Source of the DNA: CBDHHC01 sp050633205
Lineage (GTDB): Bacteria; Pseudomonadota; Alphaproteobacteria; Rhizobiales; CBDHHC01
NCBI GenBank assembly: GCA_050633205.1
Contig: JBOEGA010000129.1
Coordinates: 62,001 to 126,000, forward strand
Direction of reading: 5' to 3'
DNA length: 64,000 nt
Of the stretch, positions 43,367 to 53,004 are shown piece by piece. A program made the translations under genes and the position numbers. The stretch's first letter is position 1. The number at the start of each line of letters is the position of its first letter. The notes beneath the pieces are model-generated. The model was not told where the DNA came from, made no database searches, and saw only the letters and a list, made by a program, of their open reading frames with translations.

Positions 43367-44647
43367 ATGAATATTCTCCTGATCGGATCTGGTGGACGAG
43401 AACACTCACTGGCATGGGCTATATCGAAAAGCCCATTATTAACAAAGCTTTATTGCGCTCCAGGAAATGGCGGCATGGCTGCAATTGCTGATTGTGTGGA
43501 TGTTAAAGTAGAAGATCATCAGGCCGTTATTGAGTTCTGTAAATCAAATTCAATAGACTTTGTTGTGGTAGGACCTGAGGCTCCACTGGTGGTTGGACTG
43601 GCTGATGATCTGGAAAAAGCGGGAATCAAAGTCTTTGGTCCTGGCAAGGATGCAGCACAACTTGAGGGATCAAAAGGTTTTACCAAAGACCTGTGTGCGG
43701 AATTCAATATACCTACTGCGGCCTATGGCCGTTTTACGGATGCTGACAGCGCAATCGCCTATGTCAGAGAGCAAGGCGCGCCAATTGTGATAAAGGCTGA
43801 TGGTCTTGCGGCAGGCAAGGGCGTTATTATGGCTGAAACACTGGAACAGGCGGAAACAGCTATCCTTGAATGTTTTGATGGACGGTTTGGTGATGCCGGA
43901 TCAGAAGTTGTTGCAGAGGAATGGATGATTGGTGAAGAAGCCAGCTTTTTTGCGCTGGTTGACGGTGAAAATGTTCTGCCATTGATTGCAGCTCAGGACC
44001 ATAAACGTGCCTTTGATGGTGATAAAGGCCCGAATACTGGCGGAATGGGAGCTTATTCCCCTGCCCCGGTTATGACCGAGGAAATGACCCAGCGCACGAT
44101 TGATGAAATTATAATTCCGACTGCCAGGGCAATGAAAGCACGTGGGATGCCTTATAAAGGTGTTCTGTATGCCGGATTGATGATTACAGATAAGGGGCCA
44201 CAACTTATTGAATATAATGCCAGATTTGGTGATCCTGAATGCCAGATTCTTATGATGCTGCTTAAATCCGATATTGTTCCGGCACTTATTGCGACTGCTG
44301 AAGGCACTTTGAATAGTATCAAACTTGAATGGCATACAGATACTGCCCTGACAGTGGTTATGGCAGCCAAAGGCTATCCGGGTTCCTATGAAAAGGGAAC
44401 TTTGATAAATGGCCTTGATACCGCCGCATCCAGTGACGATATAGAGATCTTCCATGCCGGAACACGTCTTGAAGACGGAAAGGTGCTGGCAACAGGTGGA
44501 CGAGTATTAAACGTTACAGCAAGAGGTTCTTCCGTAAAAGAAGCGCAGTCACTGGCCTATGAAGCGATTAAAAAGATCGACTGGCCTGATGGTTTTTGCA
44601 GGACCGATATTGGATGGCGTGCTGTTGAGCGGGAAACTGTGTCCTGA
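43367..44647 (+). CDS. purD: phosphoribosylamine-glycine ligase
   Basis: A 426-residue ATP-grasp enzyme, second step of purine synthesis. It has the N-terminal MNILLIGSGGREHSLAWAI, the VVGPEAPLVVGL segment, ATP-grasp motif VIKADGLAAGKGVIM, the PurD signature FGDPECQ within IEYNARFGDPECQILM and the C-terminal GGRVLNVTARG. ATG 43367 matches the family N-terminus; the TTG seven codons upstream does not. Divergent from xseA, as in other alphaproteobacteria. Confidence 0.95.
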   Translation: MNILLIGSGGREHSLAWAISKSPLLTKLYCAPGNGGMAAIADCVDVKVEDHQAVIEFCKSNSIDFVVVGPEAPLVVGLADDLEKAGIKVFGPGKDAAQLEGSKGFTKDLCAEFNIPTAAYGRFTDADSAIAYVREQGAPIVIKADGLAAGKGVIMAETLEQAETAILECFDGRFGDAGSEVVAEEWMIGEEASFFALVDGENVLPLIAAQDHKRAFDGDKGPNTGGMGAYSPAPVMTEEMTQRTIDEIIIPTARAMKARGMPYKGVLYAGLMITDKGPQLIEYNARFGDPECQILMMLLKSDIVPALIATAEGTLNSIKLEWHTDTALTVVMAAKGYPGSYEKGTLINGLDTAASSDDIEIFHAGTRLEDGKVLATGGRVLNVTARGSSVKEAQSLAYEAIKKIDWPDGFCRTDIGWRAVERETVS

Positions 44648-44699
44648 GTTCTATATCCCTTCTGGCTCATAACCAGTTTTTTACTACAGGTAAGACATT

Positions 44700-45569
44700 A
44701 TGGCTGTAAACAACCCTGAATTTGGCCTTGCTCTTGGCGGGGGTGGCGCGCGCGGGCTAGCCCATATTCATGTGCTTGAAGTTCTTGATGAGCTGGGAAT
44801 AAAGCCAAAAATTATTTCCGGCACTTCGATCGGCGCTATTTTCGGTGCGGCTTATGCTGCCGGGCTCAGCGGAAAAGAGATCCGCGAATTTTCCATGGAA
44901 GCCATGGGAAAGCGCATCCGGATTTTTAAAAACCTGTTTGGACACAGCCCGAAAACGCTTTTTCAGTTATGGAATGTCAAAGAACTATCCAAATCACTGT
45001 TGTCTCCGGAAATGCTGCTGGAAAAGTTATTCCCAGATGAATTACAAACGGATTTTGACAAACTCAAAATTCCGATGAAAGTTGTTGCGACGGCTTATTA
45101 TACTCACAACCAGGTTGTTCTCGATAAGGGGCCTGTACTGCCTGCTGTTGCTGCTTCAATGGCACTTCCTGTTGTGTTTCGCCCTGTCATGATTGACGAT
45201 GTGCTACTTGTTGATGGAGGGCTTGCGAACCCGGTTCCATTTGATGTGCTGCAAGATGACATCAAACAAGTGGTTGCTATCGATGTTACAGGTGGTCCTG
45301 TTTGGGATGGGCAAACTAAAATGCCTTCCATGGCAGAAGTGCTGTATGCAGCAGCCCAGATTCCGCAAAATACGATCATCCAGGAGAAAATGAAGCAGTA
45401 TAAGCCAACAATTTTTCTGAGAGCCCCTGTACAGAACTATCCGTCCCTTGCTTTCCATAAGATTAAAGAAATACTAGAAAAAACAGAGGATTTTCGAGAT
45501 CTCGTAAAAAGAGAGATTGAAGAAAAACTTGAGGCTACTCCAATTCAGCTTGGATACACGAGAAATTGA
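44700..45569 (+). CDS. patatin-like phospholipase (RssA-like)
   Basis: A 289-residue patatin-fold acyl hydrolase. The oxyanion loop is GGGGARGLAHI at residues 13-23, the nucleophile Ser is in GTSIGAIFGAAYAAG near residue 42, and the catalytic Asp is in LVDGGLANPVP near residue 172. Members hydrolyse phospholipids or thioesters. It lies 50 bases behind purD. No signal peptide is seen, so it should work in the cytosol or at the inner membrane face. Confidence 0.88.
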   Translation: MAVNNPEFGLALGGGGARGLAHIHVLEVLDELGIKPKIISGTSIGAIFGAAYAAGLSGKEIREFSMEAMGKRIRIFKNLFGHSPKTLFQLWNVKELSKSLLSPEMLLEKLFPDELQTDFDKLKIPMKVVATAYYTHNQVVLDKGPVLPAVAASMALPVVFRPVMIDDVLLVDGGLANPVPFDVLQDDIKQVVAIDVTGGPVWDGQTKMPSMAEVLYAAAQIPQNTIIQEKMKQYKPTIFLRAPVQNYPSLAFHKIKEILEKTEDFRDLVKREIEEKLEATPIQLGYTRN

Positions 45570-45747
45570 AGCCGTTTTGCCAACGAACTGACAAATTTTA
45601 CCACTATTACTTTTTTATCAATATTTAACATAACTTTTGAGATATTATCCTGTACCAATGTAGAGAACCCCACGAACAATCAACCGGGGGTTGTAATTTT
45701 GAGTAAAAAAGTACTGAATTCCTGTAACCTGGGGAACTAACGGCCAA

Positions 45748-46956
45748 ATGCTTCGTTCGACTTTGACAAGCCTGATAATGATCACGATTGCTTTCTCAAT
45801 CGGTATTGGCCTTGGCACGCTTGTTCCGCCATTATTTCCGTTAAATAAGAATACGCCGCAAAAGACAAACGGCTGGTCAACACACTCGAAAAAGAAGACA
45901 CCTCAGTATTTCTCTGGCTACAGAAGGGATGAAGAGGCAGAAGCTCTCTGGGGTTATAAACTCCCTCCTCCTGTCAAAATACAAAAACCCAAGGTATATG
46001 CCAAAAAAGAGGATCAGGTTGAGCAGGTGGTTAAGCCAGTACCACGCAAGCGGTTTGCATCGATCTCACGTTCGCTGACACGTCTTATATCCTTCAGCAC
46101 CTCACCATTTCCGTATGAAGGAGCTGTTCCTTATACCGGAAAGCCATTCCTTAATGTTGAAGAAGAAGGACGGCAGGCTCATAAAACCAGGAGTGGCAGA
46201 GTTTACTGGGCTGAAGAAACCTACAGTGACAACCGGGTTCTTCTTCATGTTCCCAAAGGTTTTGATATTAATAAACCTGCTGTCATAGTGTTATTCTTCC
46301 ATGGACATGGAGCAACGCTTGAGCGTGATGTTATGCGCAGACAGGAAGTTCCTGCGCAAATTTCCCGTGCGGGCGTCAATGCAGTTCTTGTTGCACCTCA
46401 ATTTGCAAAGGATGCCAGGGATTCCAGTGCTGGCAAGTTCTGGCAATATGGAGGAGCACACAGATTTTTGCGGGAAACCTCGCTGAAACTTGCACAAATC
46501 TACGGTTCACGTGCTGCTTATGACAAATTCAATAAAATGCCGGTTGTGATTGTAGGCTACAGCGGTGGCTTCTCTCCTACGGCATGGTGCCTGGCAAAGG
46601 GGGGAATTTCCAAACGCGTTAAGGGGGTTGTTCTACTGGATGGCCTGTATGGGCATTTGAGAAAATTTGCCCGATGGATCAAGCGTAACAGATCGGGTAT
46701 TTTCCTGAGCGCTCATACTCATCTTACCAAACGACGCAACCTGAAACTTCAGGAAATGCTGACTTCAGCAAATATTCCTTTCAAGACAGAAGTTGATGGT
46801 CCGCTTGAACCGGGCACGGTTATATTTGTCCATTCAGATGAAAAGCATCACAGCTATGTTAACAAGGCCTGGGTATATCATCCTATCAGGGATGTACTCG
46901 TGAAGCTGGAAGCTGCTGTACCGGGCATCAGAAACATTCATACAGCTTCTTTCTAA
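45748..46956 (+). CDS. membrane-anchored alpha/beta hydrolase-like protein
   Basis: A 402-residue protein. An N-terminal helix (LTSLIMITIAFSIGIGLGTLVPPLF) anchors or exports it. A linker of about 110 residues rich in Lys and Pro follows. The C-terminal half looks like an alpha/beta hydrolase: oxyanion-type FFHGHGATLERD near residue 186 and nucleophile elbow GYSGG with Ser272, then a DG pair (LLDGLYGH) and a His-rich end (HSDEKHHSYVNKAW). The substrate is unknown. It stands alone between the patatin and permease genes. Confidence 0.65.
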   Translation: MLRSTLTSLIMITIAFSIGIGLGTLVPPLFPLNKNTPQKTNGWSTHSKKKTPQYFSGYRRDEEAEALWGYKLPPPVKIQKPKVYAKKEDQVEQVVKPVPRKRFASISRSLTRLISFSTSPFPYEGAVPYTGKPFLNVEEEGRQAHKTRSGRVYWAEETYSDNRVLLHVPKGFDINKPAVIVLFFHGHGATLERDVMRRQEVPAQISRAGVNAVLVAPQFAKDARDSSAGKFWQYGGAHRFLRETSLKLAQIYGSRAAYDKFNKMPVVIVGYSGGFSPTAWCLAKGGISKRVKGVVLLDGLYGHLRKFARWIKRNRSGIFLSAHTHLTKRRNLKLQEMLTSANIPFKTEVDGPLEPGTVIFVHSDEKHHSYVNKAWVYHPIRDVLVKLEAAVPGIRNIHTASF

Positions 46957-47287
46957 GGTATGATCTACCCAAGTATTTCCTATAATCCTGCCTGCCTGCA
47001 AGCATACTGAAAATACTTATTGTCCTGATGCATTTTAGTAATTAACATCCTAAACAAAATAGGTTAATACGAAATCGAATCATTCGTTAGTTTTGCGTTT
47101 TTCCAGCATGCCTTTTGTTTTGCAGCATGATATCCGGGATAAGTTTGTATCCAGGTCCTTCCCCCTGACAAAACAGTTTCTCTACGCTTTAGAAAACGCA
47201 CTACTGATATCAGTGAGGAAATCTGTATACTCGCATATATTTAACATAACACCACAGGCCAGTCGTAAATAAGAAAGCCGTAATACG
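46957..47287. other. 331-base intergenic region
   Basis: AT-rich spacer between the hydrolase and the permease operon. It should hold the permease promoter. I see no open frame, hairpin with T tract, or clear operator in it. Confidence 0.5.
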
Positions 47288-48715
47288 ATGAACAAGAATA
47301 GTGCAGTTAAAATATCGATAGTCACCGCGATAACAATCGCTGTTGCTGATATGGTTGGGATCGGGGTTTTTACAAGCCTCGGCTGGCAGGTACTGGGGGG
47401 AATTACATCAGGATTCAGTATAATTGCCCTTTGGACATTAGGCGGCCTTGTGGCGCTTTGCGGGGCACTTTGTTATGCAGAACTTGCGACGATGTTTCCG
47501 CGCTCAGGTGGTGAGTATAATTTTCTTTCAAGAACATACCATCCGGCAGTAGGCTTTATGTCCGGCTGGTTATCGGCAACTGTTGGCTTTGCAGCCCCAA
47601 TTGCTGTTGCTGCAATGGCTTTTGGAGGCTATTTCAAGGGAGCTATTCCTGAAGTCAACTCAGTCTCTGAAACAATTAAGACTGCAACTGGAGGGACTAT
47701 CACTGATGGTGTGCCTCTTATACTCGGGCTTGGGCTTGTGTGGCTTGTTACAGCTCTTCAATTACGCGGTGTAAAAAACAGCAGCCTGTTTCAGAATGTT
47801 TCAACAATCATTAAAATAGGCCTTATTCTTGCGCTGATTGTGTTTGGCTTTACGACTGCGACTCCCCAACCAACTTCCTTTATTCCATCCAATGTAGATT
47901 TCGCCCAGATTTTTGGCGTCTCGTTTGCTATCAGTCTGGTTTATGTGATGTTTTCCTACTCAGGCTGGAATGCCTCAACCTATATCATTGATGAAGTGAA
48001 AGAGCCGGAGAAAACGCTTCCTAAAGCAATGCTTATTGCAACAGTTGTGGTGACTGTTCTTTATGTAACTCTCAATGCTGTCTTTATGTATGTGACACCA
48101 ATTGAAGCAATGACCTTTACAACAGATAGCGGTATTAAACTGGCCAAGAATGAAATTGCCCTGGTTGCAGGTCAGTATATCTTCGGTGATGTTGGCAGTA
48201 AAATTCTTGCCGGACTGATCTGTTTTGGACTGATTTCAACAGTTAGTGCAATGATATGGATCGGCTCCCGGGTCACGATGGTTATGGGGGAAGACCTTCC
48301 GTTACTTAGTGTTTTCTCTTTTAAAAATAATGCAGGTGTTCCCGCGATTGCACTTCTTACTCAAGCTCTTATCGTAACAGGGCTGATATGCACTCAAAGT
48401 TTCGATGGTATTATTAAATATATCTCATTCAGCATACTGGTCAGCTCATTTGCAACAGTACTGGGTGTTATTGTGCTGCGTTATACGCAGCCCGACCTGC
48501 CCCGTCCTTATAAGACATGGTTATATCCGGTTACGCCAATAATCTTTCTGGCAGTAACACTCTTTATGATGGGTTATATGCTCTATGACGAAAATTCAAG
48601 AATGCAGTCTCTGGCTGGACTGGCCACAATCTTTTCCGGCCTGATCGTTTACTACATAAATGTCTTCTCAACTAAATCCAAGCTTTCAACAGAACCTTTG
48701 AGAGAAACTTCATGA
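47288..48715 (+). CDS. APC-superfamily amino acid permease
   Basis: A 475-residue inner membrane transporter with about 12 helices. The first helix is broken by the glycine-rich IAVADMVGIGVFTSLGWQV typical of APC carriers, and LWTLGGLVALCGALCYAELATMFPRSGGEYNFLSRTYHP is the family's helix 2-3 signature. It imports or exchanges an amino acid or polyamine with protons; the substrate cannot be read. Its stop overlaps the start of the next gene (ATGA), so the secreted unknown protein is translated with it. Confidence 0.9.
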   Translation: MNKNSAVKISIVTAITIAVADMVGIGVFTSLGWQVLGGITSGFSIIALWTLGGLVALCGALCYAELATMFPRSGGEYNFLSRTYHPAVGFMSGWLSATVGFAAPIAVAAMAFGGYFKGAIPEVNSVSETIKTATGGTITDGVPLILGLGLVWLVTALQLRGVKNSSLFQNVSTIIKIGLILALIVFGFTTATPQPTSFIPSNVDFAQIFGVSFAISLVYVMFSYSGWNASTYIIDEVKEPEKTLPKAMLIATVVVTVLYVTLNAVFMYVTPIEAMTFTTDSGIKLAKNEIALVAGQYIFGDVGSKILAGLICFGLISTVSAMIWIGSRVTMVMGEDLPLLSVFSFKNNAGVPAIALLTQALIVTGLICTQSFDGIIKYISFSILVSSFATVLGVIVLRYTQPDLPRPYKTWLYPVTPIIFLAVTLFMMGYMLYDENSRMQSLAGLATIFSGLIVYYINVFSTKSKLSTEPLRETS

Positions 48716-49788
48716 ATATCATAAAAACATTGGCAATAAGTGTAGCACTATTTGTAAGCTTCACAGCAGCAACGATTTCGACATCTATTGCAGATGGAAA
48801 AATACATCCTAATGATGCGGCCCGCTTTCTGGCCGGTATGGATGTATCGCCATCATCTCCACTGGCGAAATATACCAAGTCAAAAAACTGGCAATTCCAT
48901 TCAAAGCAGTTCGACAGAGCCTGGGGAAAAGTTGAAGCCCAAAAGCTGAGTGAAGCTAAAAGCTGGGCCAGTCAAAACCTGACGAAATCAAGTTCCGCAA
49001 TGTTCTATATGTTCAGCGGGCCTGACTTTCTTTATGCGAATACGTTCTACCCAAATGCAAAGACATATATCCTGACAGGCCTGGAGCCAGTTGGTACGAT
49101 CCCAAGTGCGAGAAGACTTGCCAATTCCGGCAATCTGTCCAACCTTCGCGGTTCAATGAATACGCTTCTGAATTACAGCTTCTTCATTACGAAACATATG
49201 AAAACACAGCTAAATTCAGGCTTTAAGGGGACTGTTCCTGTAATTCTCGTCTTTATGGCCCGCTCAGGCAAAACCATTAAGGACGTATCTTATGTCAAGC
49301 TTGATGGTAAAGGGGGCGTTGTGCCTTACACCAAAGGCAGACGCACAGGTGTTAAAATTACCTTCTCAGGCAGTGCAGGTGGCGACCAGACTGTATATTA
49401 TTTCAGCACAGATCTTTCCAATAACGGTTTCAGAAAAAGCGGCCTGAAAGAATTTGCCGAGAAACTGGGCAAAGGCGATGCGCTGGTAAAAAGTGCTTCA
49501 TACCTAATGCATCTGGGTTCTTTCTCGAAAGTACGTAACTTCCTTCTGGAAAATGCAAATACAATTGTACAGGACCCTTCAGGTATTCCTTTAAAGCATT
49601 TTAACAAAAAGGGCTGGAATCTAGAGCCTTACGGTCGTTACCGTGGCCCTATTCCTCTATTCAAACAACATTATCAGAGAGATCTGGTTAAGTTCTTCAA
49701 GCAATCCAATCCAGAGAAGCTGAAATTCGGCATTGGATACCGCTGGAGACTCCATGAGACAAATATCCTGCTGGCAAAAAAGAAATAA
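48712..49788 (+). CDS. secreted protein of unknown family, coupled to the permease
   Basis: A 358-residue exported protein. The signal peptide runs to about residue 27 (VALFVSFTAATISTSIADG). The mature part has aromatic-rich segments such as SSSAMFYMFSGPDFLYANTFYPNA and TYILTGLEPVGTIPSARRL, and a Lys-rich end (KFGIGYRWRLHETNILLAKKK). I do not recognise a family. It overlaps the permease gene by four bases and ends at a strong terminator, so the two genes are one unit. A ligand-binding or envelope role connected to the permease is possible. Confidence 0.7.
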   Translation: MNIIKTLAISVALFVSFTAATISTSIADGKIHPNDAARFLAGMDVSPSSPLAKYTKSKNWQFHSKQFDRAWGKVEAQKLSEAKSWASQNLTKSSSAMFYMFSGPDFLYANTFYPNAKTYILTGLEPVGTIPSARRLANSGNLSNLRGSMNTLLNYSFFITKHMKTQLNSGFKGTVPVILVFMARSGKTIKDVSYVKLDGKGGVVPYTKGRRTGVKITFSGSAGGDQTVYYFSTDLSNNGFRKSGLKEFAEKLGKGDALVKSASYLMHLGSFSKVRNFLLENANTIVQDPSGIPLKHFNKKGWNLEPYGRYRGPIPLFKQHYQRDLVKFFKQSNPEKLKFGIGYRWRLHETNILLAKKK

Positions 49789-49814
49789 GCTGGTAAGTTG
49801 ACAATATATAAAGG

Positions 49815-49846
49815 AGCCCGGGTGATAGTTACCCGGGCTTTTTTTT
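49815..49846 (+). terminator. rho-independent terminator of the permease operon
   Basis: AGCCCGGGT and ACCCGGGCT form a perfect 9-bp stem with a seven-base loop, followed by an eight-T run. It begins 27 bases after the stop of the secreted protein gene. Confidence 0.92.
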
Positions 49847-49880
49847 AATCTAAACTTCTGGCAGAACGGCGTTTCCTCTT

Positions 49881-50468
49881 ATGAACTGGCTTGCTCATGT
49901 ATTCCTTTCCAAATCTGATCTGGACTTCAAGCTGGGTAACCTGCTGGCTGACCGGATCAAGAAAAGCGAGTTACAAAACTATTCACCCAGCTTTGCAGCA
50001 GGGGTGAAATGCCATTTCGAGATTGATCGCTATACGGATAACCACAAGGTTGTTCGCGTCAGCAAAGGACGGATTTTTGAGAAGTACAAGCATTTTGCTG
50101 CTGTTCTGGTGGACATTTATTATGACCATCTGCTTGTGAGAAACTGGGGTAATTATTCGGATGTGAGTTACGAGGTATTTGTTGAGGATTTTTACGCTTC
50201 ACTGCCCAAGCGTGCAAAAGAGCTTAGTCCCGAGGCAAGAGAGATGCTGCATAATATCGTCAAATATAATGTAATTGGGCATTATGATACTCTGGAAGGG
50301 GTCAGCCTGGCGCTGAAGCGCATCACATACCGCATGAAGCGACCCGATCTGATTGATATTACAGACGGTGCTGACAGCCTTGCGGAGCATATGAAGGGGT
50401 TTGAAGAGGACTTCCTGCAATTCTGGCCAGACCTGCAGGAGCATATTACCCGTACTCACCTGACTTAA
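49881..50468 (+). CDS. acpH: acyl carrier protein phosphodiesterase
   Basis: A 195-residue AcpH-family (DUF479) metal hydrolase that removes 4'-phosphopantetheine from holo-ACP. The family opening MNWLAHVFLSKSDLDFKLGNLLAD is followed by GVKCHFEIDRYTDNHKVV, which carries His and Asp ligands, and VLVDIYYDHLLVRNW. Length matches E. coli AcpH (193). It converges on the Lrp gene with no gap. Confidence 0.88.
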   Translation: MNWLAHVFLSKSDLDFKLGNLLADRIKKSELQNYSPSFAAGVKCHFEIDRYTDNHKVVRVSKGRIFEKYKHFAAVLVDIYYDHLLVRNWGNYSDVSYEVFVEDFYASLPKRAKELSPEAREMLHNIVKYNVIGHYDTLEGVSLALKRITYRMKRPDLIDITDGADSLAEHMKGFEEDFLQFWPDLQEHITRTHLT

Positions 50469-50930
50469 TTATCCGCGCTCATCTTTTGGGGAAGCCATGC
50501 AGATGTATGATGTGATGCTGCTGACCTGTGAAACGGTGCCCAGAACTTCGGTATGAAAGTTTTTGTATGCGTTCAGGTCTGAGACCTCGACACGGAGCAT
50601 GTATTCTATTGTGCCGGAGACGTTATGGCATTCACGGACTTCAGGGGCTATGGCCATTGCGCGTTCAAAGGCCATCTGGTCTTCCTTCAAATGCCTCGAT
50701 AAGCCTACGGCTACATAGACTATAAAGCCACCCCCCATTACTGACCTGTCAAGCACTGCACGATAACCCAGAATGACCTTCTGCTTCTCAAGCTCCTGCA
50801 CTCTTCTCAGACAGGCTGAAGCAGATAACCCAACTCTTTGAGCAAGCTCGGTATTGCTAATTCTACCGTCAAGCTCAAGTTCCTGCAATATTTTACGGTC
50901 TATTCGATCTAATTCCATCATATATTGCAT
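50469..50930 (-). CDS. Lrp/AsnC family regulator
   Basis: A 153-residue Lrp-type regulator with the N-terminal helix-turn-helix (LDRIDRKILQELELDGRISNTELAQRVGLSASACLRRVQELEKQKVI, residues 7-53) and the RAM ligand-binding domain after it (VYVAVGLSRHL, VRECHNVSGTIEYMLRVEVSDLNAY). It is divergent from the LysE exporter gene, so it probably controls export of an amino acid. ATG 50930 is used, with in-frame ATGs at 50921 and 50918 as alternatives. Confidence 0.9.
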   Translation of the reverse strand: MQYMMELDRIDRKILQELELDGRISNTELAQRVGLSASACLRRVQELEKQKVILGYRAVLDRSVMGGGFIVYVAVGLSRHLKEDQMAFERAMAIAPEVRECHNVSGTIEYMLRVEVSDLNAYKNFHTEVLGTVSQVSSITSYICMASPKDERG

Positions 50931-50995
50931 ATAACATGGATTTTACTGAAAAAAAGCAAACATATTTCGTGAGAAGCCGTATATTTATCTGCGTT

Positions 50996-51604
50996 ATGAC
51001 TTATGAAATATTGATGGCCCTGATGACCTTTGCGCTTGTCTCCACATGCACTCCAGGGCCGAACAACATAATGCTTCTCGCATCCGGCATGAATTACGGC
51101 ATAACCCGCTCCCTTCCGCATATGTTCGGAATAATGCTGGGTTTTCCGGCTATGGTGTTTATGGTTGGCGTCGGGCTTGCGCAGATATTTGATAAAATAC
51201 CTTACAGTTATGATGTGCTGAAAGTTGTCAGTACGCTTTATCTGCTTTATCTCGCGTGGAAAATTGCGACTGCATCGCAGCCAAAAACTGATACATCTGA
51301 AGGGGCAATAGAAGGGAAGCCTTTAACATTTTTTCAGGCTGCCAGCTTTCAGTGGGTTAATCCGAAAGCATGGACCATGGCTTTGTCAGCAATCAGTATT
51401 TATACCTCAACGGCACAACCTTTTCTGAGCATCATTATCGTTTCAGTGGCTTTTGTTTTTGCCGGAATGGTGTCCACCAGTTTATGGACAATCATCGGCT
51501 TTAAGCTGAGGGAGTTTATTCAGGATGAGATTAAGCTAAGGGCTTTCAATATTATTTGTGCACTGCTGCTTGTGGCTACTCTTTACCCGGTTATATTCGG
51601 GTAA
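50996..51604 (+). CDS. LysE family amino acid exporter
   Basis: A 202-residue inner membrane exporter with five or six helices and the family signature FALVSTCTPGPNNIMLLASGMNYG at residues 10-33. Others in this family export lysine, threonine, homoserine lactone or leucine. ATG 50996 is chosen because it gives the usual N-terminus; an upstream ATG at 50936 would add a 20-residue basic lead with no ribosome binding site. Divergent from the Lrp regulator. Confidence 0.88.
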   Translation: MTYEILMALMTFALVSTCTPGPNNIMLLASGMNYGITRSLPHMFGIMLGFPAMVFMVGVGLAQIFDKIPYSYDVLKVVSTLYLLYLAWKIATASQPKTDTSEGAIEGKPLTFFQAASFQWVNPKAWTMALSAISIYTSTAQPFLSIIIVSVAFVFAGMVSTSLWTIIGFKLREFIQDEIKLRAFNIICALLLVATLYPVIFG

Positions 51605-51744
51605 GGAGGTGAGTGGGGCATGAAAAAACACATCACCTAAAACTATTTTTATTATTTATAATCAATTAGATTCTATTTAATATCGATAAACATTAATTAA
51701 TAACATAATATTGTCCTTTTTCCCGCTATACGTACATGACGTAA

Positions 51745-52303
51745 GTATGGATGTTTAGCTACAGCGGAAACGCTGCTTCGTATAGGTGGGATCAAGCCTG
51801 GTGAAAAGGTTAACAAAGGAGGGTCTGATGCACTGAACAAGCTGAAACAAGGCGAGATTGATGCCATGTTTTATGTAGCTGGTGCCCCGGTTAAACTCTT
51901 CAATGAAGAGATTTCTGCCAGTGATAACCTCAATCTAGTCTCAATCACGAATAAGGACATTACTGAAATTTATCAGATAAACCCTATTCTGGATGATTAT
52001 AACTGGACTAAAGATGGTGTGCGTACTGTTGCCGTGAAAGCTGTTCTTGTAACCTATGACTATCTGCAGGGCGGTAGAAAATGCACCTTTGTGAGAAAAG
52101 TTGCGGGCTCACTCTGGAACAACCTTGATGAACTTAAAAACTCGGGACACCCGAAGTGGAAGACTGTGAAACTTGAAGCAAAGGTAAAAGGCTGGCAGGA
52201 TTCCAATTGTGTTGCCAATCTGCAATCAACGACCAGCTCAACTTCTGGCAAAAAAGCCGGGTATCCTGCATGGCTAAAAAAACTAAAAGACAGTGCCAAA
52301 TAG
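51745..52303 (+). pseudogene. truncated TAXI-type TRAP transporter binding protein
   Basis: An open frame from just after a stop at about 51730 to 52303 encodes the C-terminal half of a TAXI-family solute-binding protein. TAETLLRIGGIKPGEKVNKGG and LNKLKQGEIDAMFYVAGAPVKLF, and further on VRTVAVKAVLVTYDYL, are typical. The N-terminal half and signal peptide, which are needed for binding, are missing, and the upstream sequence is AT-rich spacer. An ATG at 51866 would yield 145 residues with no ribosome binding site or export signal. No TRAP membrane gene is near. It appears to be a decaying remnant. Confidence 0.7.
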
Positions 52304-52359
52304 TTTTTACTTGTCAGGTGCAGTGCCTTTCGGGTGTGGTTACCTGAATGCGGACCTGA

Positions 52360-52827
52360 TTATGGCTCCCAAAGGGGCAGGCAATGTCTGTCCACTGATT
52401 TACGCAATGCGAAGCGGGAGCGGACTGAGCGTACTCCGGGGGCCTGGGTCAGCTTTTCCTGAAGGAATCTTTCATAACCGGAAAGATCTTTCACCACGAC
52501 CCGCAGCAGAAAATCCTGAGAGCCTGTCATCAGGTAGCAATCCATCACCTCGTCAAGTGTCGCTACATAATTTTCAAACCGTGTAATCAGGTCTCCCTCC
52601 TGACGTTCCAGTTCTACAGAAATGAATGCGCTTATTGGCAGGCCAACGGATGTCTGGTTTATGCGGGCTGAGTATCCTTCAATAATGCCTGCCTCTTCAA
52701 GTGCAGCTACCCTCCTTCCACATGTTGTAGTAGACATTCCGGCTTTCTCAGCAAGAGAGGTCAGAGGAATGCGGCCATCTTCCTGCAGTATATTCAGGAT
52801 TTTGTGGTCAGCTTTACTTAACAGCAT
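52360..52827 (-). CDS. Lrp/AsnC family regulator, BkdR-like
   Basis: A 155-residue Lrp-type regulator: helix-turn-helix LSKADHKILNILQEDGRIPLTSLAEKAGMSTTTCGRRVAALEEAG (residues 3-47), then the RAM domain (AFISVELERQEGD, VMDCYLMTGSQDFLLRVVVKDL). It is divergent from the branched-chain oxoacid dehydrogenase genes, the position of BkdR, an activator that responds to branched-chain amino acids in Pseudomonas. ATG 52827 with AGG six bases upstream is preferred over TTG 52854. Confidence 0.88.
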   Translation of the reverse strand: MLLSKADHKILNILQEDGRIPLTSLAEKAGMSTTTCGRRVAALEEAGIIEGYSARINQTSVGLPISAFISVELERQEGDLITRFENYVATLDEVMDCYLMTGSQDFLLRVVVKDLSGYERFLQEKLTQAPGVRSVRSRFALRKSVDRHCLPLWEP

Positions 52828-53004
52828 ATTAACCTGCGTTACTGTTTTCTCCAATATTAACGCATTATATGGAGAATCCGATGCAAAATATGTCGAATTC
52901 TATCTCAATTTGGCGAGAAATACCACGGATTCCGGGGTATTATTAGATCAATACTCAGGCTACAGCCTCAACTTATTGCTGGCTGTTTTCAGAAAGGACG
53001 ACTT

